DNA of 64,000 bases from CAZXEU01 sp965207385. GTDB taxonomy: Bacteria; Bacteroidota; Rhodothermia; Rhodothermales; Bin80. A program made the translations under genes and the position numbers. Each line of letters starts with the position of its first letter. Positions within the stretch are counted from its first letter, which is position 1. The stretch lies in contig CBDBLZ010000021.1 of assembly GCA_965207385.1 (NCBI GenBank), forward strand, positions 1,364,001-1,428,000, read 5' to 3'. The notes under the pieces were generated by a model. The model was not told where the DNA came from, did not search any database, and saw only the letters and a list, made by a program, of their open reading frames with translations. Shown piece by piece: positions 1 through 8,230 of the stretch.

Positions 1-134
1 GGCTCATGAACGGCTCGCTCGTCTGGGACCTGATGAGCGAAGATGCGCTGACGGTATCGTACGGCGTATACCTTTACCATGTGGAGGCGCCTGGCCTGGG
101 AGAGATTTCCGGGACGTTTGCCATTATCAAGTAA
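1..134 (+). CDS. C-terminal end of a large secreted protein with a T9SS-like C-terminal domain (5' truncated)
   Basis: Only the last 43 codons are present, read from base 3 to a TAA at 132-134. The end reads as a beta-rich C-terminal domain with the motif YGVYLYHVEAPG and a final FAIIK. This matches the last residues of the protein at 28963-32409, which has SGVYLVHVEVPN near its end, so the two are probably paralogues. As there, a PorV-like gene follows immediately; its ATG begins one base after this stop. I infer an exported or surface protein sorted like T9SS cargo. The main body lies outside the window, so its function cannot be judged. Confidence 0.7.
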   Translation, partial: LMNGSLVWDLMSEDALTVSYGVYLYHVEAPGLGEISGTFAIIK

Positions 135-135
135 G

Positions 136-1179
136 ATGACTCGCCCTGCAGCCGTGCTATTTGCGTGTGCCCTGGTGCTGGCGGCCGGCGACCGGAGCAC
201 CCTCGCGCAGTTTGCTGCGGAGACCAGGGACGTGTCGCGCGGCGGCACAACGGCTGCCATGTTTCTGGCAATTCCGGTGGGGGCGCGTGCCACGTCCATG
301 GGAAGCGCCTTTGCTGCCAGCGCGGATGATGCCACGGCCATGTACTGGAATCCGGCAGGACTGGGGCACGTGCAGTCCGCGACCGTGACCGCCGAATACG
401 CGGCATGGCTTGCCGGCATTGCCTTTAACTATGTGGCGGCGGCGCTGCCAACGCGCCTCGGCACGGTGGGCATTTCCGTAACCGGGCTTCAGACGCCGGA
501 CATGCTGGTTACCACCGTCCAGGACCAGAACGGCACGGGGGAGACATTTGACGCCGCCAGCTACGCTGTTGGTCTTACCTTCGGGCGCGCCGCAACCGAG
601 CGCTTCGCCTTCGGAATATCCGTCAAGGCCATCTCGGAGCGCATCTGGCATTCCACCGCCACGGGATATGCCGTCGATGCGGGTACGGTCTTCGAGACAC
701 CCTTTCGCGGCATTCGCCTAGGCGCGGCCCTGACCAATTTCGGCACCAAGATGCGCATCGGCGGAGAAGACCTGCTGGTAGTAGCGGACCTCGATCCGAC
801 CACTCGCGGCAACAACCAGAGCAATTCCGCCGCCTTCCGCACCGACGCGTTCGATCTGCCGCTTACCATGCGCATTGGCCTTGCCGGAGAGGCCTTCGAA
901 AGCAGCGTGACGCGCCTTACCCTAGCGGTCGATGTGCTAAGCCCGAATAGCAGCGACCAGTACGTGAATGTCGGAGCCGAAATAGGCCTACTGGGCGATC
1001 TGCTTCAGATAAGAGGCGGACTAAGCGAGCTGTTCCTGTCCGAGAGCGTGCGCTCTTTTGCCGTGGGCGCGGGACTGAGGCATGATTTTGGTCCGGCCGG
1101 CTTTGCGGCGGACTATGCCTTCGAGGCGCAGCAGTACTTCGGCGGTGTAAACCGCATTACCCTTGCCGTGAATTTTTAG
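136..1179 (+). CDS. PorV/PorQ-like outer-membrane beta-barrel protein
   Basis: A 347-residue protein starting at ATG 136, chosen because a signal peptide (about residues 1-25, ending in LAQ) follows directly. An earlier in-frame ATG at 79 would overlap the upstream gene and spoil the signal. The segment around ARATSMGSAFAASADDATAMYWNPAGL is the hallmark start of the PorV/PorQ family (FadL-like barrel), with G[AS]AF, DD and the WNPAGL box. The chain ends in an aromatic residue (LAVNF), as outer-membrane barrels do. PorV proteins shuttle T9SS cargo to the cell-surface attachment machinery; other family members have unknown roles. It lies directly behind a secreted-protein gene, the same order as at 28963-33577. 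Confidence 0.8.
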   Translation: MTRPAAVLFACALVLAAGDRSTLAQFAAETRDVSRGGTTAAMFLAIPVGARATSMGSAFAASADDATAMYWNPAGLGHVQSATVTAEYAAWLAGIAFNYVAAALPTRLGTVGISVTGLQTPDMLVTTVQDQNGTGETFDAASYAVGLTFGRAATERFAFGISVKAISERIWHSTATGYAVDAGTVFETPFRGIRLGAALTNFGTKMRIGGEDLLVVADLDPTTRGNNQSNSAAFRTDAFDLPLTMRIGLAGEAFESSVTRLTLAVDVLSPNSSDQYVNVGAEIGLLGDLLQIRGGLSELFLSESVRSFAVGAGLRHDFGPAGFAADYAFEAQQYFGGVNRITLAVNF

Positions 1180-1246
1180 GCAATGGCCCATACTGTTGTC
1201 GAGCGATTGTTATTATTGCCCCGATTAGGCAATTCCACATAAGCTC

Positions 1247-3307
1247 ATGCACAACGCTACAAGACTTTCCGCATTGCTTCTCTTTGCGGCCTTCCTGGTG
1301 AGCCCCGCGCTGGGCCAGCGCACGGTGACGCTGATGCTCAACACGGCCACCAATCCGGACACTACGCGCATCGACGACGTGATCCAGGTGCGCGGCGCCG
1401 TAAAGGGAGTGGCCCCCGCGACGCTCGCCGATGGCAACGTGATTTCCTGGGACGATGCCAGCACGCTTCGGCCCGAGAACGTCGGCGGCGACTACTGGCA
1501 CGTCCAGTTCCAGATTGCGGATTCCACGGAGCTCACCTTCAAATTCTACTCGCAGCAAAGCCAGGACGTGCTGGGCAATGGCTGGGAGGCGGACCCCAAC
1601 CCGGTTATCATGCCCGGAACGGGAGATACCACGCTCGCGCTGCACTACTTTGAGGCGCAGCACGAGTGGCACGGAGTCGAGGGAGACCGCGGGGACTACG
1701 ACTGGCGCCCGTTTGAGTCCAAGGAGGACAGCGTGGCGGTCTGGTTCCGCGTGGCCATGTACGGCATGGAATCGGAAACGGACGGCTACGACGCCGCACT
1801 GGGCAGCGACATGCAGGTGATTGGTACGCGTGGAGACGGACTGGACGTGGACGGCGACGGCACAGCGAACGGACCGCTGGACTGGGGGGCATCCCTGGCG
1901 CTGTCGCGCGAATCGGCGAACGAAAACCAGGTCGGCTACAACATCTATTCCGGCATCGCCTACTATCCCAGTTCGCTTGTAGGCGAGACGCAGAACTACA
2001 AGTTCGTTGTGGAGAACCTGACGGGCGCAGAACCAGCTGTGGGGTGGGAGGAAGGAAACGTCACCGGCAACCGCACCTTCGTGGTGCCAAGCGCGGACAC
2101 GACGCTGCACTGGGTCTACTTCGGGGACACGGCGCCAACAGCTGTCGAGCCCGTCACCAGCAACATCGTATTCGGACTGGACCTGAGCCCGTTCGAAACC
2201 GTGGGGCTTTTTGATCGCGCAAGGGGCGACACGCTCTGGGTGCTCGGGGGCTTCAACGGCTGGGGCGACTGCCGTACACTGACGCCGGATGCCTGCCTGA
2301 TGGAGAAGGAACCGGGAGGCACGCAGTTCGCGGCTGCCGTGCCGGTAACCAGCCTGCCCATGATCGAGCAGAGCTACAAGTATTTCCTGGATTTCAACGA
2401 TGAGACTTTTCAGCAGGCGTTTGGCGTTCCGCCGCCAAGTGGCTGGGAAGAAGGACACCTGACGGGTATCAACCGCAAATTCGTATTCGATGCGACCGAA
2501 CAGCAGATCCTGGATGTTGAGTATTTCAATGATGTAACGCCGGAGAACGTGATGCTGCCCGGAACCAGCGTGGATGTGAATTTCTCCGTCGACATGACGG
2601 CGGCGCTCACCTACGACGCGCAGCCCTTCAATCCCGCCGGAGGAGACACTGTCTCCATTCACCTGGGGGATCCGATCTGGGCCCACAGCCAGGGCATCGA
2701 CGGAACGGACCACGACATCCCGCTTGTTGACGTGCTTCAACTGGAGGATGCAGACGGCGATAACGTTTACGAAGGCACACTCACTGTGACAGGACCGTCC
2801 TACAATATTCTGACGTTCCGGTACATGTTCGGACAGGGCGGCACCTACGTACAGGAGTCGGGAAGCGACACGAATGCGCCTGGGCGCAACCGCGCGCACT
2901 TCATTCCCAGGAACGCGGATGGCTCCTGGCCCGCGGAGTATGCTCTTCCTGACATGGAGGTGCATCTGGAGCCGGGGCCGCTGCCGCACGAGCGCAACCC
3001 GCAGATTTACGTCGGCGTCGAGGAAGTAGCCAGCGAGGTTCCGACGGGAATCTGGCTTGGGGCCAACTATCCGAACCCGTTCAATCCTACGACGACCTTT
3101 GAGTATGCACTTGACCGCGCCGCGCCGGTCAAGGTGCGCGTGTATGACACGCTGGGACGGCTTGTGGAAACGCTTGTAGATGGTGTCCAGCAAGCGGCTA
3201 CATACCAGGTCACCTTTGATGCCTCACGGCTTTCGAGCGGAGTCTATTTCTACCGGCTGGAGACGCCGACGCAGTCCGTTGTGCAGCGCATGATGCTGGT
3301 CAAGTAA
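1247..3307 (+). CDS. Secreted multi-module, probably glucan-binding protein with T9SS C-terminal domain
   Basis: 686 residues with a signal peptide (about 1-23, ending ALGQ). The body is built from repeated beta-sandwich-like modules. Two share YKFVVEN/YKYFLDF segments followed by GWEEGNVTG and GWEEGHLTG, then a VYFGDTAP/EYFNDVTP end; an N-terminal module has a looser GWEADPNP version. Another segment opens with VNFSVDMTAAL. One module has VLGGFNGWGD, the FNGW signature of starch/glycogen-binding CBM48/CBM20-like folds. Residues from about 610 form a T9SS type A-like domain (NYPNPFNPTTTFEYAL, then SSGVYFYRLET). It is the first gene of a run with two GH13 enzymes, so I infer a surface alpha-glucan-binding role like SusE/SusF, though clear homology to those is not shown. 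Confidence 0.6.
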   Translation: MHNATRLSALLLFAAFLVSPALGQRTVTLMLNTATNPDTTRIDDVIQVRGAVKGVAPATLADGNVISWDDASTLRPENVGGDYWHVQFQIADSTELTFKFYSQQSQDVLGNGWEADPNPVIMPGTGDTTLALHYFEAQHEWHGVEGDRGDYDWRPFESKEDSVAVWFRVAMYGMESETDGYDAALGSDMQVIGTRGDGLDVDGDGTANGPLDWGASLALSRESANENQVGYNIYSGIAYYPSSLVGETQNYKFVVENLTGAEPAVGWEEGNVTGNRTFVVPSADTTLHWVYFGDTAPTAVEPVTSNIVFGLDLSPFETVGLFDRARGDTLWVLGGFNGWGDCRTLTPDACLMEKEPGGTQFAAAVPVTSLPMIEQSYKYFLDFNDETFQQAFGVPPPSGWEEGHLTGINRKFVFDATEQQILDVEYFNDVTPENVMLPGTSVDVNFSVDMTAALTYDAQPFNPAGGDTVSIHLGDPIWAHSQGIDGTDHDIPLVDVLQLEDADGDNVYEGTLTVTGPSYNILTFRYMFGQGGTYVQESGSDTNAPGRNRAHFIPRNADGSWPAEYALPDMEVHLEPGPLPHERNPQIYVGVEEVASEVPTGIWLGANYPNPFNPTTTFEYALDRAAPVKVRVYDTLGRLVETLVDGVQQAATYQVTFDASRLSSGVYFYRLETPTQSVVQRMMLVK

Positions 3308-3335
3308 CGCCGCGGGCTACTTCTGCGTTACATGC

Positions 3336-3369
3336 GGGGCCGGAGGGAGACACTGTTCTCTCCGGCCCC
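3336..3369 (+). other. Strong intergenic stem-loop, possible weak terminator or mRNA processing site
   Basis: A 10-bp perfect inverted repeat (GGGGCCGGAG at 3336-3345 and its complement at 3360-3369) encloses a 14-base loop. It lies 28 bases after the upstream stop and ends 22 bases before the GH13 start codon. It is followed by GTGCTGTTT rather than a clean T-run, so a rho-independent terminator is possible but weak. It may instead tune expression between the two genes. Confidence 0.5.
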
Positions 3370-3391
3370 GTGCTGTTTCCGGGCAGGTCGA

Positions 3392-6259
3392 ATGAAGCGC
3401 TTTTCCAGGCTTGCGGCACTTCTGCCAGCGCTCGCCCTTGCGCCGGGCCCGGCCTCCGGCCAGCCCGTGGACGTTACGTTTCGCTGGATTCCGGAACGCA
3501 CGGTGGTCCGGGCCTTTCTGCCTGGAGAGTTCAACGGGTGGGGCCCCAATGTGAACGGCTTCATTGCCCCGGGCGCGGTTTCACTCATGACCCATGACGC
3601 GGATCTGGACCAGTGGCTTTACCGGACTACGCTTGAGGCGGGCCGGACCTATGAGTACAAGGTCCATCTGCATCATGATGGCAGCGGTCGCCAGTACAGT
3701 TGGATTTCGGATCCGCTGAACGACCGTATCAATCCTTCCAGCTTCAACAACTCCGTCGTCACTGTAACGGACCCAATGGTGTTTCAGCTGGCGCCGCGTC
3801 GCAGCGGCGCGGGCACCATTCGGGAGGTTTCGGCCGGCATCTCCAGCTCCGCGGGAATCGCCAGCCTTACGCTTGAGGTCAATGGTGAGCCCGTGGACGG
3901 CATGCCGTACCTGGACGGCGGCGTCTTTCGGTATGAGCTCCCGGAGACAACCGACTGCAGCGCACACTTCCGGCTAATCGCCACGGACAACCGGGGACGC
4001 GAAGCCGCGGCCGAAACAGGCCGGGTGTCTCCCGCGGTTACCGACGAAGCGAGGCCGCAGGGAATCAGGGACGGGGCCTATCGCCACGGCACGGATCCCA
4101 CCCGGGCCACGTTTTCCCTGTTCGCCCCCGGAAAATGCTTCGTTCACCTCATAGGAGACTTCAATGACTGGCAGGCAGACGATCGCTACCTCATGCACAG
4201 GGACGCGCTGCGCGCGGACAGCGTGCACTGGTGGCTGGACCTGGACGGTCTTGCCGGAGAGGTTGCCTACCAGTTTCTGGTGGACGGCGAGCTCCGAATT
4301 GCGGACCTGTATGCCGAGAAATTCCTGGACCCGGTGCATGACGCGGCCATAGCTGCAGAAACCTATCCAAATCTCCGGCCATACCCCAGCGGGAAAACAG
4401 AGGGGATGGTTTCCGTACTGGAGCCGCCGCGCCGCCCGTACAGCTGGAACGATTTCGAGTCTCCGCTGCAGGGCGAGCTCGTCATCTACGAATTGCTGCT
4501 CCGGGATTTTCTGGAAGCCCACGATTTCGCGACGCTGGCAGACACCCTGGCCTATCTGGAGCGGCTCGGCGTCAATGCCATCGAGCTCATGCCCGTGGCG
4601 GAATTTGGTGGCAACGACAACTGGGGCTACCAGCCCCAGTTCGCCTTTGCGGTGGACAAGTACTACGGTCCGGCCGAAGACATGAAGAGATTTGTCGACG
4701 AGGCGCACCGGCGGGGCATGGCGGTGATCCTGGACGTCGTGTACAACCACGTGGACCTGCCTTCGCCGCTTGTCACGCTATACGGCGCTACGGACGCGAA
4801 TCGATGGATCAATCTTCCGCCACGGCACTCCTATAACGTTTTTTTCGATATCAATCACGAAGATGCGTATATCCGCCACTGGCTGGACCGGGCCAACGAG
4901 TACTGGCTGACGGAATTCCGCGTAGACGGCTTCAGGTTCGACCTTTCAAAGGGCTTTACCCAGCGCAACACCGGGAGCAATGCGGGGCTGTGGGGCACCT
5001 ACGACGCATCGCGGGTTGCATTGCTGAAGCGGATGGCGGACCATATCTGGTCCGTCAATCCACGCGCCTACGTTATTCTGGAGCACTTCGCGGATGACCG
5101 CGAGGAACGCGAACTGGCAAGTTACGGCACGGAGCGCGGACTGCCGGGCATGCTGCTATGGAACAACGTGAGCCATGCCTACGGTGAGGCGGTGATGGGC
5201 TACCATGCAGGAGGCAAGAGCGATTTTTCGCGGAGCTATTTCGGTCGCGGCGGTCGCGGCTGGCCACTTCCCCATACTGTTTCCTACATGGAGAGCCACG
5301 ATGAGCAGTGGCTCATGTACAAGATGCGGCAGTGGGGTGCCTGCCAGCAGGGACCGGCCGGAGGGCCGGTGTGTAATCCCGCCAGGCACGAGAATTTCGG
5401 AACTTACAATGTGCGCCAGATGGCCACATCGCTGGACCGGCTCAAGATGGCAGGTGCCTTCTTCTTTCTTGTGCCGGGGCCGCGCATGATGTGGCAATTC
5501 GGGGAAGTGGGCTACGGCTTCGGCGAACGGGGCGAACAGTGCCTGCGCCCCGATCCGTGTCCCGCATTCGCGCCCGGCCGAATAGGCGCCAAGCCGATTC
5601 GGTGGGATTACCAGGCTGATCCCCTGCGAAACCGGCTGTACAGGTTCTACGCGGCGCTCCTCAAGCTGCGACGGGAGCATGCCGTCTTCAGGGACCCTGC
5701 CGCGCACGTAGAACTTGACGTGCGTGGTGCTGCCAAGCGGATTGATCTTCGGCTGGACGCTGTCCAGGTGCAGATCGTGGGCAATTTCGACGTACGGCCC
5801 CGACCCAACCCTGCGATTCTACCGGCGTTGACCGATTACTGGCACGAATTCGTGACCGGTGACAGCCTGGAGGCCGGCGCGGGGCCCTTAGCGGAGCTGG
5901 CTCCGGGCGAGTTTCGCATCTATTCCAGCGCAAGGCTGGGTGCGGCACCTGACGGTGTTGTGACAGTTGGCACGGAAGGGCTTTCGGCCGCTCCGGACCA
6001 GCTACTCAGCGCGCGCACGTATCCGAATCCCTTCGCGGGACAGGCTGTGATAGAATTCTCGATGCCGGCTCCGGCACGGGTACGTTTGGAGGCGTTTGAC
6101 AGCCTGGGCCGACGCGTGGCCGTGATCGTGGATCGCTACCTGGCAGCCGGCAGGCATACCGTGCCGTTCGACGCCTCAGGCCTCCCGGCTGGAGTCTACA
6201 CGTATCGCTTGGTATCCGGCAGGCATTCGCACTCGGGAGCCATGCTTGTTCTGCGGTAA
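3392..6259 (+). CDS. Secreted GH13 alpha-amylase-family enzyme with two CBM48-like modules and T9SS C-terminal domain
   Basis: 955 residues from ATG 3392, where a lipid-like signal peptide begins (MKRFSRLAAL, ending ASGQ). An earlier in-frame ATG at 3332 falls before the intergenic stem-loop. Two FNGW/FNDW modules (about residues 25-130 and 235-330) resemble the CBM48 domains of isoamylase and branching enzymes. The GH13 barrel follows, with region I DVVYNH (D448), nucleophile D517 in FRFDLSKG, acid/base E564 in LEHF and D637 in ESHDE, so all catalytic residues are present. The last 85 residues or so are a T9SS sorting domain (TYPNPFAGQ and PAGVYTYRL). The module order fits a debranching or branching-type GH13 that acts on external alpha-glucan; exact bond specificity cannot be read from sequence alone. 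Confidence 0.85.
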   Translation: MKRFSRLAALLPALALAPGPASGQPVDVTFRWIPERTVVRAFLPGEFNGWGPNVNGFIAPGAVSLMTHDADLDQWLYRTTLEAGRTYEYKVHLHHDGSGRQYSWISDPLNDRINPSSFNNSVVTVTDPMVFQLAPRRSGAGTIREVSAGISSSAGIASLTLEVNGEPVDGMPYLDGGVFRYELPETTDCSAHFRLIATDNRGREAAAETGRVSPAVTDEARPQGIRDGAYRHGTDPTRATFSLFAPGKCFVHLIGDFNDWQADDRYLMHRDALRADSVHWWLDLDGLAGEVAYQFLVDGELRIADLYAEKFLDPVHDAAIAAETYPNLRPYPSGKTEGMVSVLEPPRRPYSWNDFESPLQGELVIYELLLRDFLEAHDFATLADTLAYLERLGVNAIELMPVAEFGGNDNWGYQPQFAFAVDKYYGPAEDMKRFVDEAHRRGMAVILDVVYNHVDLPSPLVTLYGATDANRWINLPPRHSYNVFFDINHEDAYIRHWLDRANEYWLTEFRVDGFRFDLSKGFTQRNTGSNAGLWGTYDASRVALLKRMADHIWSVNPRAYVILEHFADDREERELASYGTERGLPGMLLWNNVSHAYGEAVMGYHAGGKSDFSRSYFGRGGRGWPLPHTVSYMESHDEQWLMYKMRQWGACQQGPAGGPVCNPARHENFGTYNVRQMATSLDRLKMAGAFFFLVPGPRMMWQFGEVGYGFGERGEQCLRPDPCPAFAPGRIGAKPIRWDYQADPLRNRLYRFYAALLKLRREHAVFRDPAAHVELDVRGAAKRIDLRLDAVQVQIVGNFDVRPRPNPAILPALTDYWHEFVTGDSLEAGAGPLAELAPGEFRIYSSARLGAAPDGVVTVGTEGLSAAPDQLLSARTYPNPFAGQAVIEFSMPAPARVRLEAFDSLGRRVAVIVDRYLAAGRHTVPFDASGLPAGVYTYRLVSGRHSHSGAMLVLR

Positions 6260-6274
6260 AGGCCGCTGCGCACT

Positions 6275-8230
6275 ATGTCAGCAGCTAGCGCTGAAACGTT
6301 GCCTTCCCGTCGCCGCCGCCTGTTCGCGCTTTTTGCAGGGCTGATTCCCGTTGCTTTCTTTGTGGGGCTGGAGGTCGCGTTGCGGCTTTTCGGGGTGGGC
6401 GGCAGCTATCCGCTCTTTGTCCCCGTATCCGGGGCGGAAGGCTATCTGGCCATGAATCCGGAGATGGCGAGGCGCTATTTTCTGCGCGCGCCGCGGGTGC
6501 CCACAGGAATGCACGACGTGTTCCGCGCCGAAAAGGACAGCTCGACCTACCGCATCTTCGTCCAGGGAGGCTCCACGGCGGCAGGCTATCCATACTACTA
6601 TGGAGGCAGTTTCAGCCGAATGCTGGAACAGCGGCTCCAGCAGACCTGGCCCGAGCGCAGCGTGGAGGTTGTAAATACGGCTGCGGCTGCTGTCAATTCG
6701 CACACGCTGCTGGACCGCGCGCCGGAAATAGTGGCGCAGGCGCCGGACGCCGTGCTTGTCTATGCCGGGCACAACGAGTTCTACGGCGCGCTCGGGGTGG
6801 CCTCTGCGGAGTCCCTGGGTCGCCGCCGCAGTGTGGTGCAGGTGTATCTCAAACTGCAGCGCCTGCGCGTGTTTCAGGCCTTGTCCGCGCTGCTGCGGCG
6901 TCTGGCGGAGGCCGCGGCTACGGCAGCCACGGACAACCGTACGCTCATGGAGCGCATGGTCGGCCAACAAAGCATAGCCTACGGCTCGGCCCTGTACCGG
7001 CGTGGTCTGGCCCAGTTCAGGGGCAATCTGCGGGCGCTTCTCGCGCGTTATGCCGCGAGTGGCATACCAGTGTTCGTGGCTACCCTGGCGAGCAACGAAC
7101 GAGGTCATCCTCCCTTCATCGGTGAGCCGGATCATGCGCCGCGCGACTGGGCCGCGCATCACGACAGGGCCCTCCAGCTGGCGCAGCGCGGCAGTATCGA
7201 CAGCGCACTGGTGGCCATCAACCAGGCTGTGGCCGTCGATACGCTGGCGGCCCGCTCGCACTTCAGCCGTGCACGCATGCTGGAGTGGGCAGACCGCCCG
7301 AAAGAGGCGCGGGATGCCTACATTCTTGCCAAGGATCTGGACAGGCTGCGCTTTCGGGCATCGGAGCACATCAACGGCATTATTCGCGAGGAGGCCATCC
7401 GGTCCGGGGCAACTTTGGTCGACGTGCGCGCTGCCCTGGCGGCTCGGTCAAGGGACGGCATCATCGGATCGGACCTCATGCTGGAGCACCTCCATCCCAA
7501 TGTGGAGGGCTATTTCGTCATGGCTGATGCCTTCTACCGGGCGATGGTTCGGGACTCGGCGCGCTTTATTTCTGCCGAAAGGGCCCGTCGCGAGGTGCTC
7601 TTTACGGCCGTTGATTCTCTGTTTGGTGCCTATCGCTTGCGGCAGCTGCTCGGCTCCTGGCCCTTTGAGCCCGCTGGTACGCCGCTTGCCGCGCTGGATA
7701 CAGTTACGGCGCGAAATCCCGTGGAGGGCATCGCTCTGGACCTGTTCCGCGGGCGCAGCTCGTGGTACGAATCCACGGCAGCGCTGCGGACCCACTACGT
7801 GGAGAAGGGTGACTACCACCGTGCGCTGCAGGCAGCGCTGGCCATGGTGCAGCAGTATCCCTACCTGGGGGCTCCGTATCTGGATGCAGCACGGATTCTG
7901 GTGGAGCAGCGCAGGCTTCAGGAAGCCCTCCCGTACCTTGAAGCGGCAATTAGTCTGCACGAAACGGCGGACGCGCATTACCTGATGGGGAATATTCACC
8001 TGGCATACCGGCGCGCCGATCAGGCCATCCGGCACCTTTCACGAGCGGCAGACCTGGAACCGGGAAGCGAAATAATGCTTTTTCAGCTCAGCCAGGCGTA
8101 TGTGCTGACAGAGAGGTGGGCAGAGGCCGGAGACGTTTTGGATCGCCTGCTGCGCCAGGCGCCCGATCACGGTGACGCACGGCTGCTGCGAAGCCTCGTT
8201 GAAGCACGGATAAGCACGAGTGAATTGTAA
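6275..8230 (+). CDS. Membrane-anchored SGNH/GDSL-family hydrolase with tetratricopeptide repeats
   Basis: 651 residues. A single membrane segment at about 17-40 follows an arginine-rich start, suggesting an inner-membrane anchor or uncleaved signal. SGNH blocks are visible: GGS with nucleophile S100, then GHNEFYG with N167, then EHLHPN with H407. The third-block acid position is Glu404 rather than the usual Asp. TPR-like helices (about 285-350) sit between blocks III and V, and more TPRs fill residues 500-645. This layout resembles TPR-containing SGNH proteins that I recall from other phyla, whose substrate is unknown. It starts 15 bases after the GH13 gene and its TAA overlaps the next ATG, so it is in the glucan operon. 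Deacylation of a polysaccharide is a guess. Confidence 0.7.
   Translation: MSAASAETLPSRRRRLFALFAGLIPVAFFVGLEVALRLFGVGGSYPLFVPVSGAEGYLAMNPEMARRYFLRAPRVPTGMHDVFRAEKDSSTYRIFVQGGSTAAGYPYYYGGSFSRMLEQRLQQTWPERSVEVVNTAAAAVNSHTLLDRAPEIVAQAPDAVLVYAGHNEFYGALGVASAESLGRRRSVVQVYLKLQRLRVFQALSALLRRLAEAAATAATDNRTLMERMVGQQSIAYGSALYRRGLAQFRGNLRALLARYAASGIPVFVATLASNERGHPPFIGEPDHAPRDWAAHHDRALQLAQRGSIDSALVAINQAVAVDTLAARSHFSRARMLEWADRPKEARDAYILAKDLDRLRFRASEHINGIIREEAIRSGATLVDVRAALAARSRDGIIGSDLMLEHLHPNVEGYFVMADAFYRAMVRDSARFISAERARREVLFTAVDSLFGAYRLRQLLGSWPFEPAGTPLAALDTVTARNPVEGIALDLFRGRSSWYESTAALRTHYVEKGDYHRALQAALAMVQQYPYLGAPYLDAARILVEQRRLQEALPYLEAAISLHETADAHYLMGNIHLAYRRADQAIRHLSRAADLEPGSEIMLFQLSQAYVLTERWAEAGDVLDRLLRQAPDHGDARLLRSLVEARISTSEL

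Noticed and set aside
1157..3193. A 678-codon minus-strand open frame opposite the glucan-binding-like gene
   Set aside because: It lies wholly antisense to a gene with signal peptide and T9SS domain, has no recognisable domain, and similar long antisense frames occur opposite other GC-rich genes in the window.
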